A DNA stretch of 64,000 nt from Omphalotus guepiniiformis (GCA_028554645.1 JAQOOI010000080.1:1674001-1738000), one strand, 5' to 3'. Numbered from the stretch's first letter, positions 25,122 through 36,496 are shown. Numbers and translations: made by a program. The notes: generated from the sequence alone by a model not told the origin.

Positions 25122-27083
25122 CTAGGTAGAGGCAGAAGTATACTGGGGCCAATTCTCCTGGAAAACATATGCGTCTTCTGAAGAAGGCGTTATCCTTCCT
25201 AATTTACTGAGACGTTCATCTATTTAATCCATTGATCAGGACTACTGAACGACGGTGTAGAGCAAACACTTACAGAGTGGATCGTTATCGACATGAACGA
25301 AATGCTTCAATGGCCACTTCGTCCCTGCTGCAACCTCATCTTTCCGTCTCTGGCGTTGGTCGTTCTAGATGGTTCAGCAGTTAGTACGATCTTTGATAAT
25401 GAAAAAGGACACACACACCTCAATCCTACTCTTCTCCTTACTTGCAGCATCAAAATCGCCCTCCCGAATACCCTTCGCAACAAGTTTCCACAAGTTTCTA
25501 GTCTCAAACTCTCCCATCTCGCCATCAGGCTCTCCGCCGATTGCAGTCACTTCTTCTTTAGGGCCAGTGACATCATGAAAGTCGGCGCCACTTTTGGGAC
25601 CTGATATGAATTTGCTCGTTGTGTGCCACAATCCTTCAATTGCGTGTGTCGCAGATGAACCACCAGTACCAGGAGCAGGTGATATGGTAGCCTTGAAGGT
25701 GTGGGATTTCCCAGAGAAATATCCCTTGCCTTTATATTCAATGGAGCAAATGTGATACTTGCTGATAATATAGGAGGTCTCAGCAAGTTCAATATATGGC
25801 GAACCATACCTACGAAACTGTACTTTAAACATGATTTTCACACTGCAGAAGTAACCATACCATAAACCATCTATTCGCAATCGGGGAAGGGTTATGAGAT
25901 ACTCGGCAGTTTCACCAGATGGCAAGTTCACGGTAAGGACAGCATGTCCGATTTGTTTCACGATGATGGAACCGGCTAAAGATATATGGCTTGAGTAGTG
26001 AATGCTAAAGTGTTCGGAATGGGACGCCGCTCACCACTGAATGAAGTTTTCTGCGCATTGTGTCCAGTAAGTTTGACGCCTTTACTCTTGTTCTCGATGG
26101 TGTAAGCTGTAATCGGCGGATGATGCGAAACTTGTTCAACGATCAAATCAGTTTGGCCCCGCCCTTTCAAGTCCGGCCATTTTCCATAAAACAGCCTAAT
26201 CAAGAACACTCCTTTAGTCGTTGCAAAGCAGATATGAAACGCACGACTTACTCGCCGAGGACAGGATTTAAAGGCCTAACAAGCAATTAACAAACATCAA
26301 CGAGAGCTGACAGTATGAACACACTTCTTCTCTGAGCCCATCGATTCATTTCTAGACGTGTACTGTCCTTTGAGGGTACTCTAAACAAGTGCGGTGATAA
26401 GCAAAACGGTCACGAACTCTAAAGCTCAAGTTAATCGCTCGGAAGAACCGTGGCTCATTGCCAGGAATCATCCCTTCAAGCCAACAAGCAGGAACACATC
26501 GAGCCCACAAAAGATGAGGCAAATGTTCAAGGACAACGCACAGGTGTGTGGCTGGATAGGGGAATGTTCATCCAGGTCTGAAATTGACAAGACTTACTAT
26601 AAACCATCGAACAACAGCAAGCACTCTATCCTCCTCTGAAGTTTGATCTGCAATGGCGGAGAACAATTCTGGCCGCTCGCACCAGTATGCTAATGTCCAA
26701 AGCGTAGCACGTCGAAGAGCAAATACAAGCAAACGAGAATATAGGAATAATTAGCGAAGGAATATATCGCATTAGGCGGGTGTAAAGAACGCACCAGGAA
26801 ACTCAGTCAGTGACACTGGGGAGAGGATGAATGGCGGTGCTGTCATAGACGACAAGTCTCCCGACACCGACGCGATCCTAGATGAAGTGTCCAGCGTCGA
26901 CAGAAAGCGGCATAATTCGTCAATCCTTAACATCTGCTAAAGCGCGAATCCAGAGACACCCACGATTTCAGGAATGATGTCCAGCTACTGCGCTGGGAAG
27001 GTGGGACGGCCTACATGAGGTATCAGCAGTAGATTTAAAAAGTATGGCGGAGAGACAACTACCTCTCCGACTTGTTCAGACAT
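25122..27083 (-). CDS. Oxysterol-binding protein, Osh4/Kes1 type
   Basis: Lipid-transfer protein of the OSBP-related family that exchanges sterol and PI4P between membranes. There is only the lipid-binding domain and no PH or ankyrin part, as in Osh4/Kes1. Visible blocks: SVTGDLSS-like and TAPPFILSPVSLTEFP (lid region), YWCERPELF, LKGQYTSRNESMGSEKKPLN and LNPVLGELFYGKW, the signature EQVSHHPPITAY, then KGVKLTGHNAQKTSF, YLITLPRLRIDGLWYG and CSIEYKGKGYFSGK. The C-terminal helices include GEFETRNLWKLVAKGIREGD and WPLKHFVHVDND, with the last exon ending ENWPQYTSAST at 25122. Many short introns. Start at 27083 (MSEQVGE, before the first intron). Confidence 0.92.
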
Positions 27084-27311
27084 AATGTATAGAAAGTGGT
27101 GATGGTGGTGGTGGTATAGGTAATGGAGAGTGGTTGGTGGCGATCAGGCGTTTTTACTGGCAGGAATAAGGTGGATATATCGGGTCATTTCATGGCAGGT
27201 GGTGCATGACGTAATAAATATCATGTAGGACTTAGGGGAGTATACACCACCCATATCGTATACTCAACAGGTCGCTAAATGTATGTACATTTCAAGTTCC
27301 TACATAGCTAC

Positions 27312-29214
27312 TTAAAAGTTCACTGCTTCTAAATTAGTACCCTGTTCAAAAATTACTGAGAGGAACAGATATCGACATATACCATATCTCACCAGTTTCG
27401 GGAGGCGTACATACACGTCCGTGCCTGTGGGGGCACGATTGTGAGATAATATGAACAGAGCTGAGGTACAATACGTACCCCATCCGTCCAGCGACACAAG
27501 CTCTAATGAACCGCCAAAATACCTGATGAAATCAATCAATACATCGTCTTATTTTTGACACTCAAAAACCACCGACGTTGCGAAAATGTTACTCATCGGC
27601 AATCCAATACCCATCCGAGTGTGTTTGCAAACCCCCGCCTCGCCCTCAAGACTGTTCTCTTCTTCTTTTACGGAGGCTCTTTGCCAACTTTCGACTTGTT
27701 CGTGAACTGTTGCCCATACACCACCACGGCGCGAACTAGCATTGCGTAAGGAACCAAGACGAGAACCCTCCAACCGGCCGCTATTGCGAATGTGGGAGAA
27801 GGAGAAAAGGTCTGACGGGGTCTTGATTTGATTTCGTACAGCAAGAAGACCTCCTCCTGTATAGAACAAAGCAAGTCTTAGAACTGAAGTGGGACAGGAT
27901 AATGATGAATTGACACCTTGATCTGATATCCGGACCCCAATCTCATTTGTCCCTGCAGCTACAGTAGCATATATTGGAGGCAATCTGTCAGCGTTGTGAT
28001 GTCTTGATCTTGTGGCGTGCATAGACTAAAAAAGCACCGTACTCAGAAAAGAACAAAGCAGAGGTCCTCTGGTACTCGCGTTCTTCAGCAACTCAAAAAG
28101 GATATATCTAAGAGTATCTATCGTCAGTTAATAAGATCTTTTCGCGGGTGAGAGACGTACTCAAGATGCTCTCGAATATAAGAGAACTTCATCTCAAGAT
28201 TGCCCTCGATTATCACTTCAGGTGTGCTAGAACGGTCCGTGATCTCATCCTCCGCTGGCTGCTGCTGCAGTAACTTGGCGCATCTCTGTATGCTTCTGCC
28301 CACATTCAATCCTGTCGTTATGATCCCAACATGAGGCTCAGAATCTTCGGCGTCCTGGTTGAGGTTACTTCTTCCGGCATGTATCTCTGACAGTGCAATG
28401 TGATGTTGAGCCAGAACACGCCGGGAAATCCGCGAGACTAGCATGCGACGCATAAAAGAATCCAAATCGTCAGGGGACAGATAAGGAGAGGATAGAGACA
28501 TTCCGAGGGAAAGACTTGGAATAACACTCGCACTGTAGTCTAGATTAGCGTGTATAGGAGATGCTATGAGTTAGATCGTACTGTTCGTTTAAAATGTCGG
28601 ACAGAAAGAGGCAGAATGCTTCATTCTCCTGGATGTTTGTTACTGGTGGGTAATTTCTGAACCTGCGTTGGGTATTTAGCCATGGGGGTCCAAAGGCTGC
28701 GTGCAAGTATCTTTACTTCTCAAAGGCAGCCCAGTAGAGCTACAGACCTTTGTGAGTAGCGACTCAGCAATCACAGTCGATATACGGCGTACCTCGTAGA
28801 CCCTTGCAACTCCTTCCTGAGTAACCACAACATAAGGGAGCGCTTGTAGGTCACGGAGACGATGAGCTATTCGCACAGGCAACTCAGTGCGTACATAATT
28901 GGCACTCTGCGTAAATAATGTTAGAGTCGATACAGCCCTGTTTTCAATGTGCAGAACACCTTGACAAGCCGACTCTCGTCCATCGAACGACCGAAAAACA
29001 CCTGTAATACAAGTCACCAGCACATCCTTCAGCGATTAAGTTCGTTGCTCACCAATTGACGCAAAGTCAAGGGTTTCGGTTCTTTGGCAGCATACAGCTC
29101 TAATTGTTTATTTTGATAGAAATGGAGGGCAGTAGATTCGTGTCGTCGAAAGCAACTGGGTTGTAATCTTCCAACCAATTTGATCTTACTATAGCGTGTT
29201 GAAAGACATGGCAT
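27312..29214 (-). CDS. Mitochondrial dehydrogenase kinase (PDK/BCKDK family)
   Basis: Mitochondrial protein kinase of the GHKL ATPase fold that phosphorylates the E1 subunit of pyruvate or branched-chain 2-oxoacid dehydrogenase. The N-terminus (MPCLSTRYSKIKLVGRLQ) is basic and free of acids, compatible with mitochondrial targeting. Then LRQLVFFGRSMDESRLVKSA, VRIAHRLRDLQALPYVVV, YWAAFEKF, and the FMRRMLVSRISRRVLAQHHI segment typical of PDKs. ATPase motifs: EHLEYILFELLKNAS (N box), VRISDQGGGL (G1) and HTRMGIGLPMSNIFATYFGG (G2 region), then LVSLDGWGTDVYVRLPKL, ending TNLEAVNF. The sequence alone does not separate the pyruvate from the branched-chain enzyme. An in-frame ATG lies 33 bp upstream (29247); I prefer 29214 for the targeting peptide. 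Confidence 0.87.
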
Positions 29215-29362
29215 CGTAAAGATTTCGTCGATGATTTGACTGAACAAGCTCTACGCGAATAGCAAAGGGCTCAAGACTCAGATGATGCATGGGGAAGGCG
29301 CCGGCGCTAGAGTGACTCGATGCAGGCACGGAACAGTTACTGAGCGTCTAAGCATCTGTGTA

Positions 29363-30413
29363 TCACAAAATACCCTCGGATTTCAATGCACCTATTATCA
29401 AGTAGGCAGAACGACGATCTCTATCTACCCCAGTCCAATCTCCTGGCCGCTTTGTAGGAATGTCCTCATCACCATACACATAGATGTCGTCCCCACTGCC
29501 ATTCATCTCCCTCGCGTCCTGTTCTTGTGCTCTTTCCTCTTCTTCGCGATCCCAAAGCACATCCTCCCACTGAGCGTCGCTAATAGTGACTGCAACCATT
29601 TTTGCATCTCTGACATTGGGCAGGACTGCGGTCAAGAGGTTTGAAAGAAGTTCCGAAGTTCCATCGGCTGTAGCATCTGAATGTAACGCGGGCAGAGGAA
29701 GATATTCAGCTTCAATAAGCAAGGGTCATTCAAAGCTGCTGAATCTAGAATAGAGCTCGGACGTACTTCAATAAGCATCCCTTTCATCTCGCCGCCAGCC
29801 ATAGTCACAATGCCAGCTCGAACAAGCCAGTCGGTCCCAATGCCAAACACATGGCCATCGATGGTCAACTGATGTCCAGAAGCTTGACCTCTTTGAGACA
29901 CTCCGGACGAACCCTGTCGAACGGGAACCCAACGGGCCTTTAGTTGCGCGAGGAGCTGCTCGAGGGCACCAGGAGGGCTCAAAGTGAGAAAGGTAGTTCG
30001 GTAGTGGGTCGGTTGGAAAGTAGTGGAAGCATTTCCATCAGAAGCAGCAGCGACGATGTCTGCACGGGTAGGGGCCAGAGGATCCTCGAGAAGAACAAAT
30101 ACATTGTCGTACATTGTCAAAGTGACCATTACTCGTTCAGAAGGAATTTGAAACCCTGGAATCTGGCCGAGTGTCGAGCGATATGATTTCACAGCTAGCT
30201 GCCACTTTCCTAGGCGAGTACCCTTCGGACATATCAGTTCACCTGAATGATTGAACGAACTGCAGAAAGCCGGCCGACATTATGATTTTCTATGATATTC
30301 TGCATGATAGACTGCAGGCCATCTGGGGGAGCATTGATCCAGCGAGCAAGTCTGATGAAGGTAAGCTTTCAGACGTTGGCCTGTATTGGACAAGCTCACC
30401 CGGTAAGCCCCAT
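29363..30413 (-). CDS. MED20: Mediator complex subunit 20
   Basis: Head-module subunit of Mediator, which links activators to RNA polymerase II. Exon 1 is only MGLTG; the next exon gives ARWINAPPDGLQSIMQNIIE and NVGRLSAVRSIIQ, followed by GTRLGKWQLAVKSYRSTLGQ and ERVMVTLTMYDNVFVLLEDP. The central part has HYRTTFLTLSPPGALEQLLA, VFGIGTDWLVRAGIVTMAGG and MKGMLIE, matching the beta-barrel core of Med20. The last exon adds ELLSNLLTAVLPNVRDAKMV and an acidic tail rich in Asp/Glu, ending IGALKSEGIL. Start 30413 is the ATG of the conserved MGLTG start. It is head-to-head with ORC4, 174 bp between start codons. Confidence 0.9.
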
Positions 30414-30433
30414 TCCCAACGGTCGGATGAAGG

Positions 30434-30463
30434 GATTACTAGTATACAGTGATTACTAGTATA
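30434..30463. repeat. Direct repeat of 13 bp in the MED20/ORC4 promoter
   Basis: GATTACTAGTATA occurs at 30434-30446 and again at 30451-30463, 17 bp apart, inside the 174-bp divergent promoter. The same region holds GTGACA/ACGTGAC-like copies at about 30480-30530. Their function is unknown. Confidence 0.6.
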
Positions 30464-30514
30464 AAGTACGACTGAGGAAGATGTGACAGGAACGTGACAT
30501 TAATGGTAGAAAGT

Positions 30515-30520
30515 CACGTG
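30515..30520. promoter_or_regulatory. CACGTG palindrome (E-box-like)
   Basis: CACGTG within TCACGTGTAGTGACA in the MED20/ORC4 divergent promoter, 68 bp before the ORC4 ATG. Confidence 0.5.
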
Positions 30521-30587
30521 TAGTGACAGCCCGTATATTCCTCTTAGCTCTGTCACACTACTAAAAGTATAATACGCCTTGACCATC

Positions 30588-32742
30588 ATGGCTCCCAAAC
30601 GCAAAGACCCCCCCACTTCCGCCGAAAACTCGCCTTCAAAGCGTGTAACTCGCTCAACTGCCGCTGCTGCTCATGTATCTCTTCCATCTACCCGGTCGAC
30701 CCGTAGAACTCGTATCACGAAGCCAGTCGTTAGTCCAGCAGAAGACGACTCTAGTAGTCGTGAAAGTGAAGATGAACTAGATCTGCTTCCCTCGAAATCT
30801 CGTACGGGGAGCAAGTCACCCTCACCTACGAAAAAACGAAGGGGAAAGCGAGTGCAGGTACTTCCGTCTACTCCAAGTCGGACGAGAGCTCGATCAACCA
30901 AGGAAAAGCTTCCTGGCACCCCGCGAATCACCAAGGCCGATAGTAATGGTGCACATACGGTTTCAAGAAACACATTAATTAAAAAACCTCGCTTTGTGGC
31001 CGTTTCGCAATCTCCACCGCCAGAGAATCCCAATATGCCGTCTCAGTTACAAACACCTTCCTCTTCTCCCCCTCCATCACAATCCATTGTTGACCTCCCA
31101 GTTTCCTCTCCGAAAAAGTCCCCAGAAAACCTCCCGTCCATCGACCTCGCTCATCATTTATTCGCCCAGAAGCGAGCCGTTCTCATGGCGTTGCGCAATC
31201 CACCGGTTGTCGACGAAGTTGAACCTGTACATGAGTATGAGGATGAAGTGCCTGCCAATGAAATAGCATTCAATAAGATCAATGACCTACTCCATGGGAC
31301 GGTAGCCCGTGGGGAAGGTAATAGTTGTCTCCTACTTGGTCCCCGTGGAAGTGGAAAGACTCATGTGAGTTGCAGCTAGCCTTTCGTCTTCTGTAGCGGT
31401 ATCTAAATTATTCACAGATCATTGAGAAATGTATTTCCAGACTCGAAAAACAAGCGATTATTATTCGTCTGTCTGGTTGGATACAGGTCAATGACCGTCT
31501 TGCCATGCGCGAGATTGCGCATCAGCTAGGCCAGCAAGTTTCATCTTCCCAACTTCCCGAACACCTACAAGGTGAAATAGAGGACGCTACCGAGGACGAT
31601 GAGAACCCCTTCGTCGACACAGATTCTATGAAGATATCTGTACCTACTGCACACCTCCATACACTCATTTCCTGTATCCCTACTCTTGGGCGTCCGGCAA
31701 TCATTATCCTCGATGCTTTCGATCTGTTTGCTTTACACTCACGCCAATCTCTTCTTTACTCCCTACTTGACACCGTCCAGAGTTGCAAAGCAAGTCTCGG
31801 GAGTAAGGGACTGGCTGTCGTTGGTGTCACTACCCGCATGGACACCATCGTTCTGTTAGAAAAGCGGGTGAAAAGTCGGTTTTCAGGGCGCATGATCAGG
31901 ACTGCTGCTCCTGGCAGAGTTCAAGATTGGAAGAACCTCATGAGAACGATGTTGTTGCCTGAAACTCCTGGCCAGTCTTCAGTTGTATTCAAGAGGACAT
32001 GGAAAGACAAAGTGGAAACGCTGCTGGATGACCCCAAAATTGACCGCATGCTCGAAGAAACCTTTAGTATCACCAAAGACATCAGAGTGTTAACTCGCTT
32101 GCTGGTGAGTTTGTCTTGTTGTTGTGGCGTCTCTGACTTAACACCGCGCATGTAGATATCCCCCGTCGTGAATTTATCGCCGGCTTCTCCTTGGCTGACT
32201 GTCCGTCATCTTGAAATATCCATAGACAGTCAACGCAACCGCCCCCAGTACCCATATCTATCAGGTATGCCCTCACGAGTATGTCTCCTCAACTCCTGAT
32301 TTCTCAAACTTCATACACCAGAATTAACTTACCCTGCACTCTGTCTGCTCATCGCATCGGTACATGCAGACACGGCCGGTTACAACGCTCTCACTTTTGA
32401 AATGCTCCACGAGTCTGTTCGTGATGCTATCCGTACTTCTACTTCAGCTCCGGTGCAGATTAATGGCGGGAGCATCGGTATGATGAGGTGCTCGAGGACC
32501 ACGCTTTTGAGTGTAAGTGAAGCTTTTTTCATTCTATAAGCCTCCATTTGACTTGTGTGTTCTGCCAGACATTCGAGCAGCTAGTATCGACGAGAATCTT
32601 CGTACCCATTGTTGCGCTATCATCAAACATTGGCAAAGAGTTTGTCAAATACCGCTGCACTGTCGAACGCGAAGACGTTAAAAAAGCGATTGAGCAATCT
32701 AAACAGACCAACCTTGTAAGGTGGTTGACTCGATCAGAATGA
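30588..32742 (+). CDS. ORC4: Origin recognition complex subunit 4
   Basis: AAA+ subunit of the origin recognition complex, which marks replication origins and loads MCM. The first ~190 residues are a basic, Ser/Pro-rich disordered extension (KRKDPPTSAENSPSKRVTRS, SPTKKRRGKRVQ); unlike fission yeast Orc4, I see no canonical GRP AT-hook core. The AAA+ domain has CLLLGPRGSGKTHIIEK (Walker A) and RPAIIILDAFDLFALHSRQS, where the usual acidic Walker B residue after the Asp is Ala. GLAVVGVTTRMDTIVLLEKR and VKSRFSGRMIRTA follow (sensor and arginine-finger area). The C-terminal winged-helix part has ELTYPALCLLIASVHA, FEMLHESVRDAIRT and TFEQLVSTRIFVP, ending RWLTRSE. Four or more short introns. The ATG is at 30588 (MAPKRK). 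Confidence 0.93.
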
Positions 32743-33222
32743 AGCTCATATATCGTTGTCGCGATTTCCCTGGATCTCGACTTATGTACTGATTCCTATC
32801 GCATATCCCTGCTGTGTATTACATATTATTTCACGATCCCATGTATTAGTAGGACTCGCTGCATTCACATAAACAGACATTCACATTGGAAAGGAAGATC
32901 AGGCCTTCATGCACATGATACGACCAATAAATAGTACATGGATTCACTGAATGCTAATCGTAACTGGTATTGTATACGAAACACGAAAGGTATGGAAAGA
33001 ATGTAAGATAACTAGAAGCCTGCGACGAGCTGGGGATGAGTAACTGCTTCACAAACGAATCATCGTATAGAATTCCTTCATCAAGGATAGCCTTTGCAAG
33101 TAACAAGATGAGGCATTTCCAAGAATGCAGCCAAAAGAAGTAATGCAATAACAGAACGAAACGGAAAGAGAATAATGGAATCCTTGCATAATCAAACATT
33201 TTCTTGCGACATCTCATGTAAG
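32743..33222. other. Convergent intergenic region (3' ends)
   Basis: AT-rich tail-to-tail stretch between ORC4 and the minus-strand membrane-protein gene. I find no gene, and it most likely holds the two 3' untranslated regions. Confidence 0.45.
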
Positions 33223-33295
33223 TCACCATGCTAGACCAATGTCCATCCTGTGAAAGTAATGCTTGTCGGAGAGGGTTTTTTGAGAAGCGAAGATC

Positions 33296-35182
33296 TTACC
33301 CTGTCTCCTCCTCCTCATTTGCCGGTAAAGATGATTGATGATAGTACTGATAATCCACTGGAGTTTCGATCGTACTCAATCTGAAGCTCTCCATCCGCAC
33401 AGCGTCAAGTTCAAGGAGACCGAGATCGACCTCCAACGACTTTGAAGCTATCACAGTCTTTTTCTGTATCGGCTTAGAAGCGGTGGAAGCGGTGGAACAG
33501 GAACTGCTGCGAGCATGGCGTTTCTTCGGTGAGTACTTCGACGACGTTCTTCCCGAATGAGTTTGAATTAAAGCCTTGAAGCTATCGTCCATGTGCAAGC
33601 TGGAATCCCATTGGCTCGTCTCTTCTACAAGCTCCTGAATAATACCGAGCATAACATCTGCCTCGTTCTTCTCGCTGTCGTCATTTTTTCCAGAGGGATC
33701 GACAGAAATTGGATGATGGCCAGAAGGCTGAGTCTGACACCGCTTCACAGGGCTATTGTGTGAAGTATTAGTATTTGCAAGTGTTGTAGGATCAATCTCT
33801 TCGAACTTTGCCTTCGCCCCTGCATCCCAGCTTGAAGGGTAGCCGAGTCCGACTTCTGCGTAGTATGAAGAGCCTCGGTGTAGCGACTCCATTGCATTAT
33901 TTGCGTTGTCCTTGTTCTGATTATGAAGAGTTTGTGCGTCTGAGCTGATATCCGTTCGAGACAATTCGGGAAACGTCATGATCCTTAGAGGAGATGGGCC
34001 AATCGGGGGACTTTTCCGAACACGAATAGACGGTGATCTACCGGTATGCTTCATTCTTGGAAATGTCGCTGCCTTCGTCGAGGTATCAACAGAAATCGCG
34101 TTAAATTTGAACGGAGAAGGTGGCGCGAGGTAATCCAGAGGGGACAGGCACTGAGGACCAGTAGTAGAAACGTAAGGTTCTGGACTCTTGATGTTTGTAA
34201 CATTCGCGGACAAATTGTGCTTGTCTTTAGGGGCCAGTGCATAGGGACGAGAGATATGGTTTCGCCCTTCAGGTGTATGTGGATCGCCAGACAATGGCAA
34301 CGAGAGGACAGGAGGAGGACACGGCAGAGGAGGAGCAGGTGATCTGACAGTGTGATTCGACTTGCTTGGGGTGGATGTAAAGATCGGGAAGGAATCAGCG
34401 AAAATTTCGAAATCAAGGAACGAAGACTCAGTAGTTGGGGATGATGAGATACCCGTGCCATTCACCGATGGCACTAGTCTAAGGCCGGGAACACTAGAAA
34501 TATCCGACCGACGGCTTTTGGTGCTGTTCAAGGCCTTTATAACGGAATGTCCTTTACAGCGGCGATCATTGCTAGGTGTGCATGCTGGAAGAGAGTGTCG
34601 CCTATTTGGTGTAGGTGTATTGAGTCTTGCATTGGCAGGATAGGTTGGTAGTTCAGATGAAGGAGAACCGAGTGGTGTAACAAGCGTACATGGCAAAGTG
34701 TCTGAAAGTGACGAAGTGCGAGGACGGGGAAGGCCGCCAAACTCACTGATGGAAATTTTGTTGTTGTTAGAGGCACATCGTTCTTTGTCCATTCTAGAGC
34801 GGGATTGCAGATAGATCTGATTTGCATATGGCGAGGGCCTGTCATAAAGGGCTTTGACACTTGTCTCCCAAGCAGGTGAACCAAGTAAACCAACGAAGAA
34901 CGCGCTCTTGCTCGACTTTCCAGCGGATTTCTCATCAGATATATCAAAGAAGGAAGAGGAGGCGCGTTGATGACAATGCAGAGAGCATGTAGAGTGAATA
35001 ACATAGACACGCCGCCTGTACTTCATGTAGGCGAATTTGACGATGGCGAGAACAGATAGAAGGAAGATAAGGGTGAGTATGACTGCGATGCATGCCGAAC
35101 TATTGGAAAATCGTGGAGTGCTGATAGGGGAAGCCGATACTACTGCAGGATAGAGAAAGAGAAGGATAATGTTTGCGATCAT
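33296..35182 (-). CDS. Hypothetical single-pass membrane protein
   Basis: I do not recognise a family. About 628 residues in one long exon. MIANIILLFLYPAVVSASP looks like a signal peptide; after a short lumenal or extracellular stretch (STPRFSNSSA) there is one clear membrane segment, CIAVILTLIFLLSVLAIVKF, followed by a basic stop-transfer KYRRRVY. The rest is cytosolic by prediction, Ser/Pro-rich and disordered, with islands such as SFLDFEIFADSFPIFTSTPS, SPFKFNAISVDTSTKAATFP and IRVRKSPPIGPSPLRIMTFP. The topology resembles type I membrane sensors, but no known domain is visible. The stop overlaps a consensus donor (GTAAGA); splicing a 52-nt intron (33299-33248) would change the end to MDIGLAW with a stop at 33223-33225. 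Start 35182 is the first ATG of the frame. Confidence 0.7.
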   Translation of the reverse strand: MIANIILLFLYPAVVSASPISTPRFSNSSACIAVILTLIFLLSVLAIVKFAYMKYRRRVYVIHSTCSLHCHQRASSSFFDISDEKSAGKSSKSAFFVGLLGSPAWETSVKALYDRPSPYANQIYLQSRSRMDKERCASNNNKISISEFGGLPRPRTSSLSDTLPCTLVTPLGSPSSELPTYPANARLNTPTPNRRHSLPACTPSNDRRCKGHSVIKALNSTKSRRSDISSVPGLRLVPSVNGTGISSSPTTESSFLDFEIFADSFPIFTSTPSKSNHTVRSPAPPLPCPPPVLSLPLSGDPHTPEGRNHISRPYALAPKDKHNLSANVTNIKSPEPYVSTTGPQCLSPLDYLAPPSPFKFNAISVDTSTKAATFPRMKHTGRSPSIRVRKSPPIGPSPLRIMTFPELSRTDISSDAQTLHNQNKDNANNAMESLHRGSSYYAEVGLGYPSSWDAGAKAKFEEIDPTTLANTNTSHNSPVKRCQTQPSGHHPISVDPSGKNDDSEKNEADVMLGIIQELVEETSQWDSSLHMDDSFKALIQTHSGRTSSKYSPKKRHARSSSCSTASTASKPIQKKTVIASKSLEVDLGLLELDAVRMESFRLSTIETPVDYQYYHQSSLPANEEEETG

Positions 35183-35393
35183 GAAGGACAATGACAAGGG
35201 ATGTTTGTTAGTTTGTATTTGACAAATAACCCTTATAATGTTTACCTTGGGATGAAACAGGGGTACTCATTCATATTGCTCATATCTTGCAAATAATCTC
35301 TCGCACGATTTACAGGTTCAACTCCACTAGCATTCTGGATAGTAACATACAAATTGATTCATTTCGTTTCCTACCAATCCTACAGTTCCATTA

Positions 35394-35936
35394 TCAGAAG
35401 TTCTCATTGTTAGCAAGGGCTTCCTCGGCTTGCTGCTTAGCATGGTGCTTGGCTTTCTCTTTGTCGACGTAGTCGAGCTGAAAACGAAGCGTTCAACTCC
35501 TTTATCAGAGCAGCGAGAAAAGAGTTGTCTACATACCCCCTTGGTCTCGACCAAGCGATCAACGAAGGCACCAGTGAGTCCAGCACTACGAAAATTATAG
35601 TAAGGAAAAGACATGCTAAGGGCAAAGCGCGCAACTTACAGAATCTCCTTGGCCTTAGCGTGCGATTCAGGCTGACCATTCTCAGCTACATGTTTCTCGT
35701 ATGCCTTAGCAGCCTAGAGATCGCGAGATGAGCGATGAGGAAAGAAAACACGTCCGAAATAACAAATCTACCTCGTAGGAGGCTGCGGCGGCGATCAGCT
35801 CATGGGAAAGCTCAGCCTTGTGTGGGGAGCTGTTAACCTAGCGAGTAATGAGGAATTTTGGAAGATGGAAGATGACGAGGTGCCTTACCTGGTCATAAGC
35901 CTGCGCCTGATCAGAGTCATCAGAGAACCAACCCAT
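35394..35936 (-). CDS. CipC-family (DUF3759) stress-related protein
   Basis: Small soluble fungal protein of the CipC family, first noted as induced by concanamycin and often abundant during stress or growth on plant material; the biochemical role is unknown. Spliced product: MGWFSDDSDQAQAYDQ, VNSSPHKAELSHELIAAAAS, YEAAKAYEKHVAENGQPESH, AKAKEILAGLTGAFVDRLVE, and a tail with DKEKAKHHAKQQAEEALANN, ending ENF, about 110 residues. Four short introns. Start 35936; a TATA box lies about 80 bp upstream, as expected for a strongly inducible gene. It is divergent from the lipase gene, with 617 bp between them. Confidence 0.9.
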
Positions 35937-36013
35937 ATTGTGAATAGTTAAGTAAAGTGGTAGTGAATGAAGGTAAGAGAGAAAGATAGAGAGGAGAAAG
36001 TTCAGGAATGGGG

Positions 36014-36021
36014 CTTTTATA
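36014..36021 (-). promoter_or_regulatory. TATA box of the CipC gene
   Basis: TATAAAAG on the minus strand, 78-85 bp upstream of the CipC ATG at 35936. Confidence 0.65.
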
Positions 36022-36490
36022 TGTTACCAGTATCGATATCACGACCAATTCCCTGGTATGGAACCTTTGTGGAGACCTAAAAATAGGTGAATCTTCTCCT
36101 TTCTGCATAGTAATACTTCCCAATCTGGCTCAGTGGCAACCAGCGAACATCCAGGGCCCCGGCTGCGCATGGATCACCATTTACTTTCGCACCTCATAAT
36201 CTCTCATAATTTCGTTCATCGATAGAGGCTGTTCTTCTGATGGTTGGCGGTGAATGAGCTGTACTGAGTCACGTACCAGATGCTCGTACATTAGGTTCAT
36301 CAAAGTCGACAAGTCTGGAGCATTGCCATCGGGCTAGGAGGATACGAAGACAGATGGGATCTAAAGTCAGTGATGCCCTAGAGATCGCACAATTTGACAA
36401 AGGCATGTACAAAAGTAGACTCAGTTATTGAACTGAAGGCGAAGTTTTGGCAACGGCGCAATTACGTAATCCTTAGTCCAAGACGGATAT

Positions 36491-36496
36491 CACGTG
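36491..36496. promoter_or_regulatory. CACGTG palindrome (E-box-like)
   Basis: ATCACGTGACC, 58 bp before the ATG of the patatin-type lipase at 36554, in the CipC/lipase divergent region. Confidence 0.5.
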
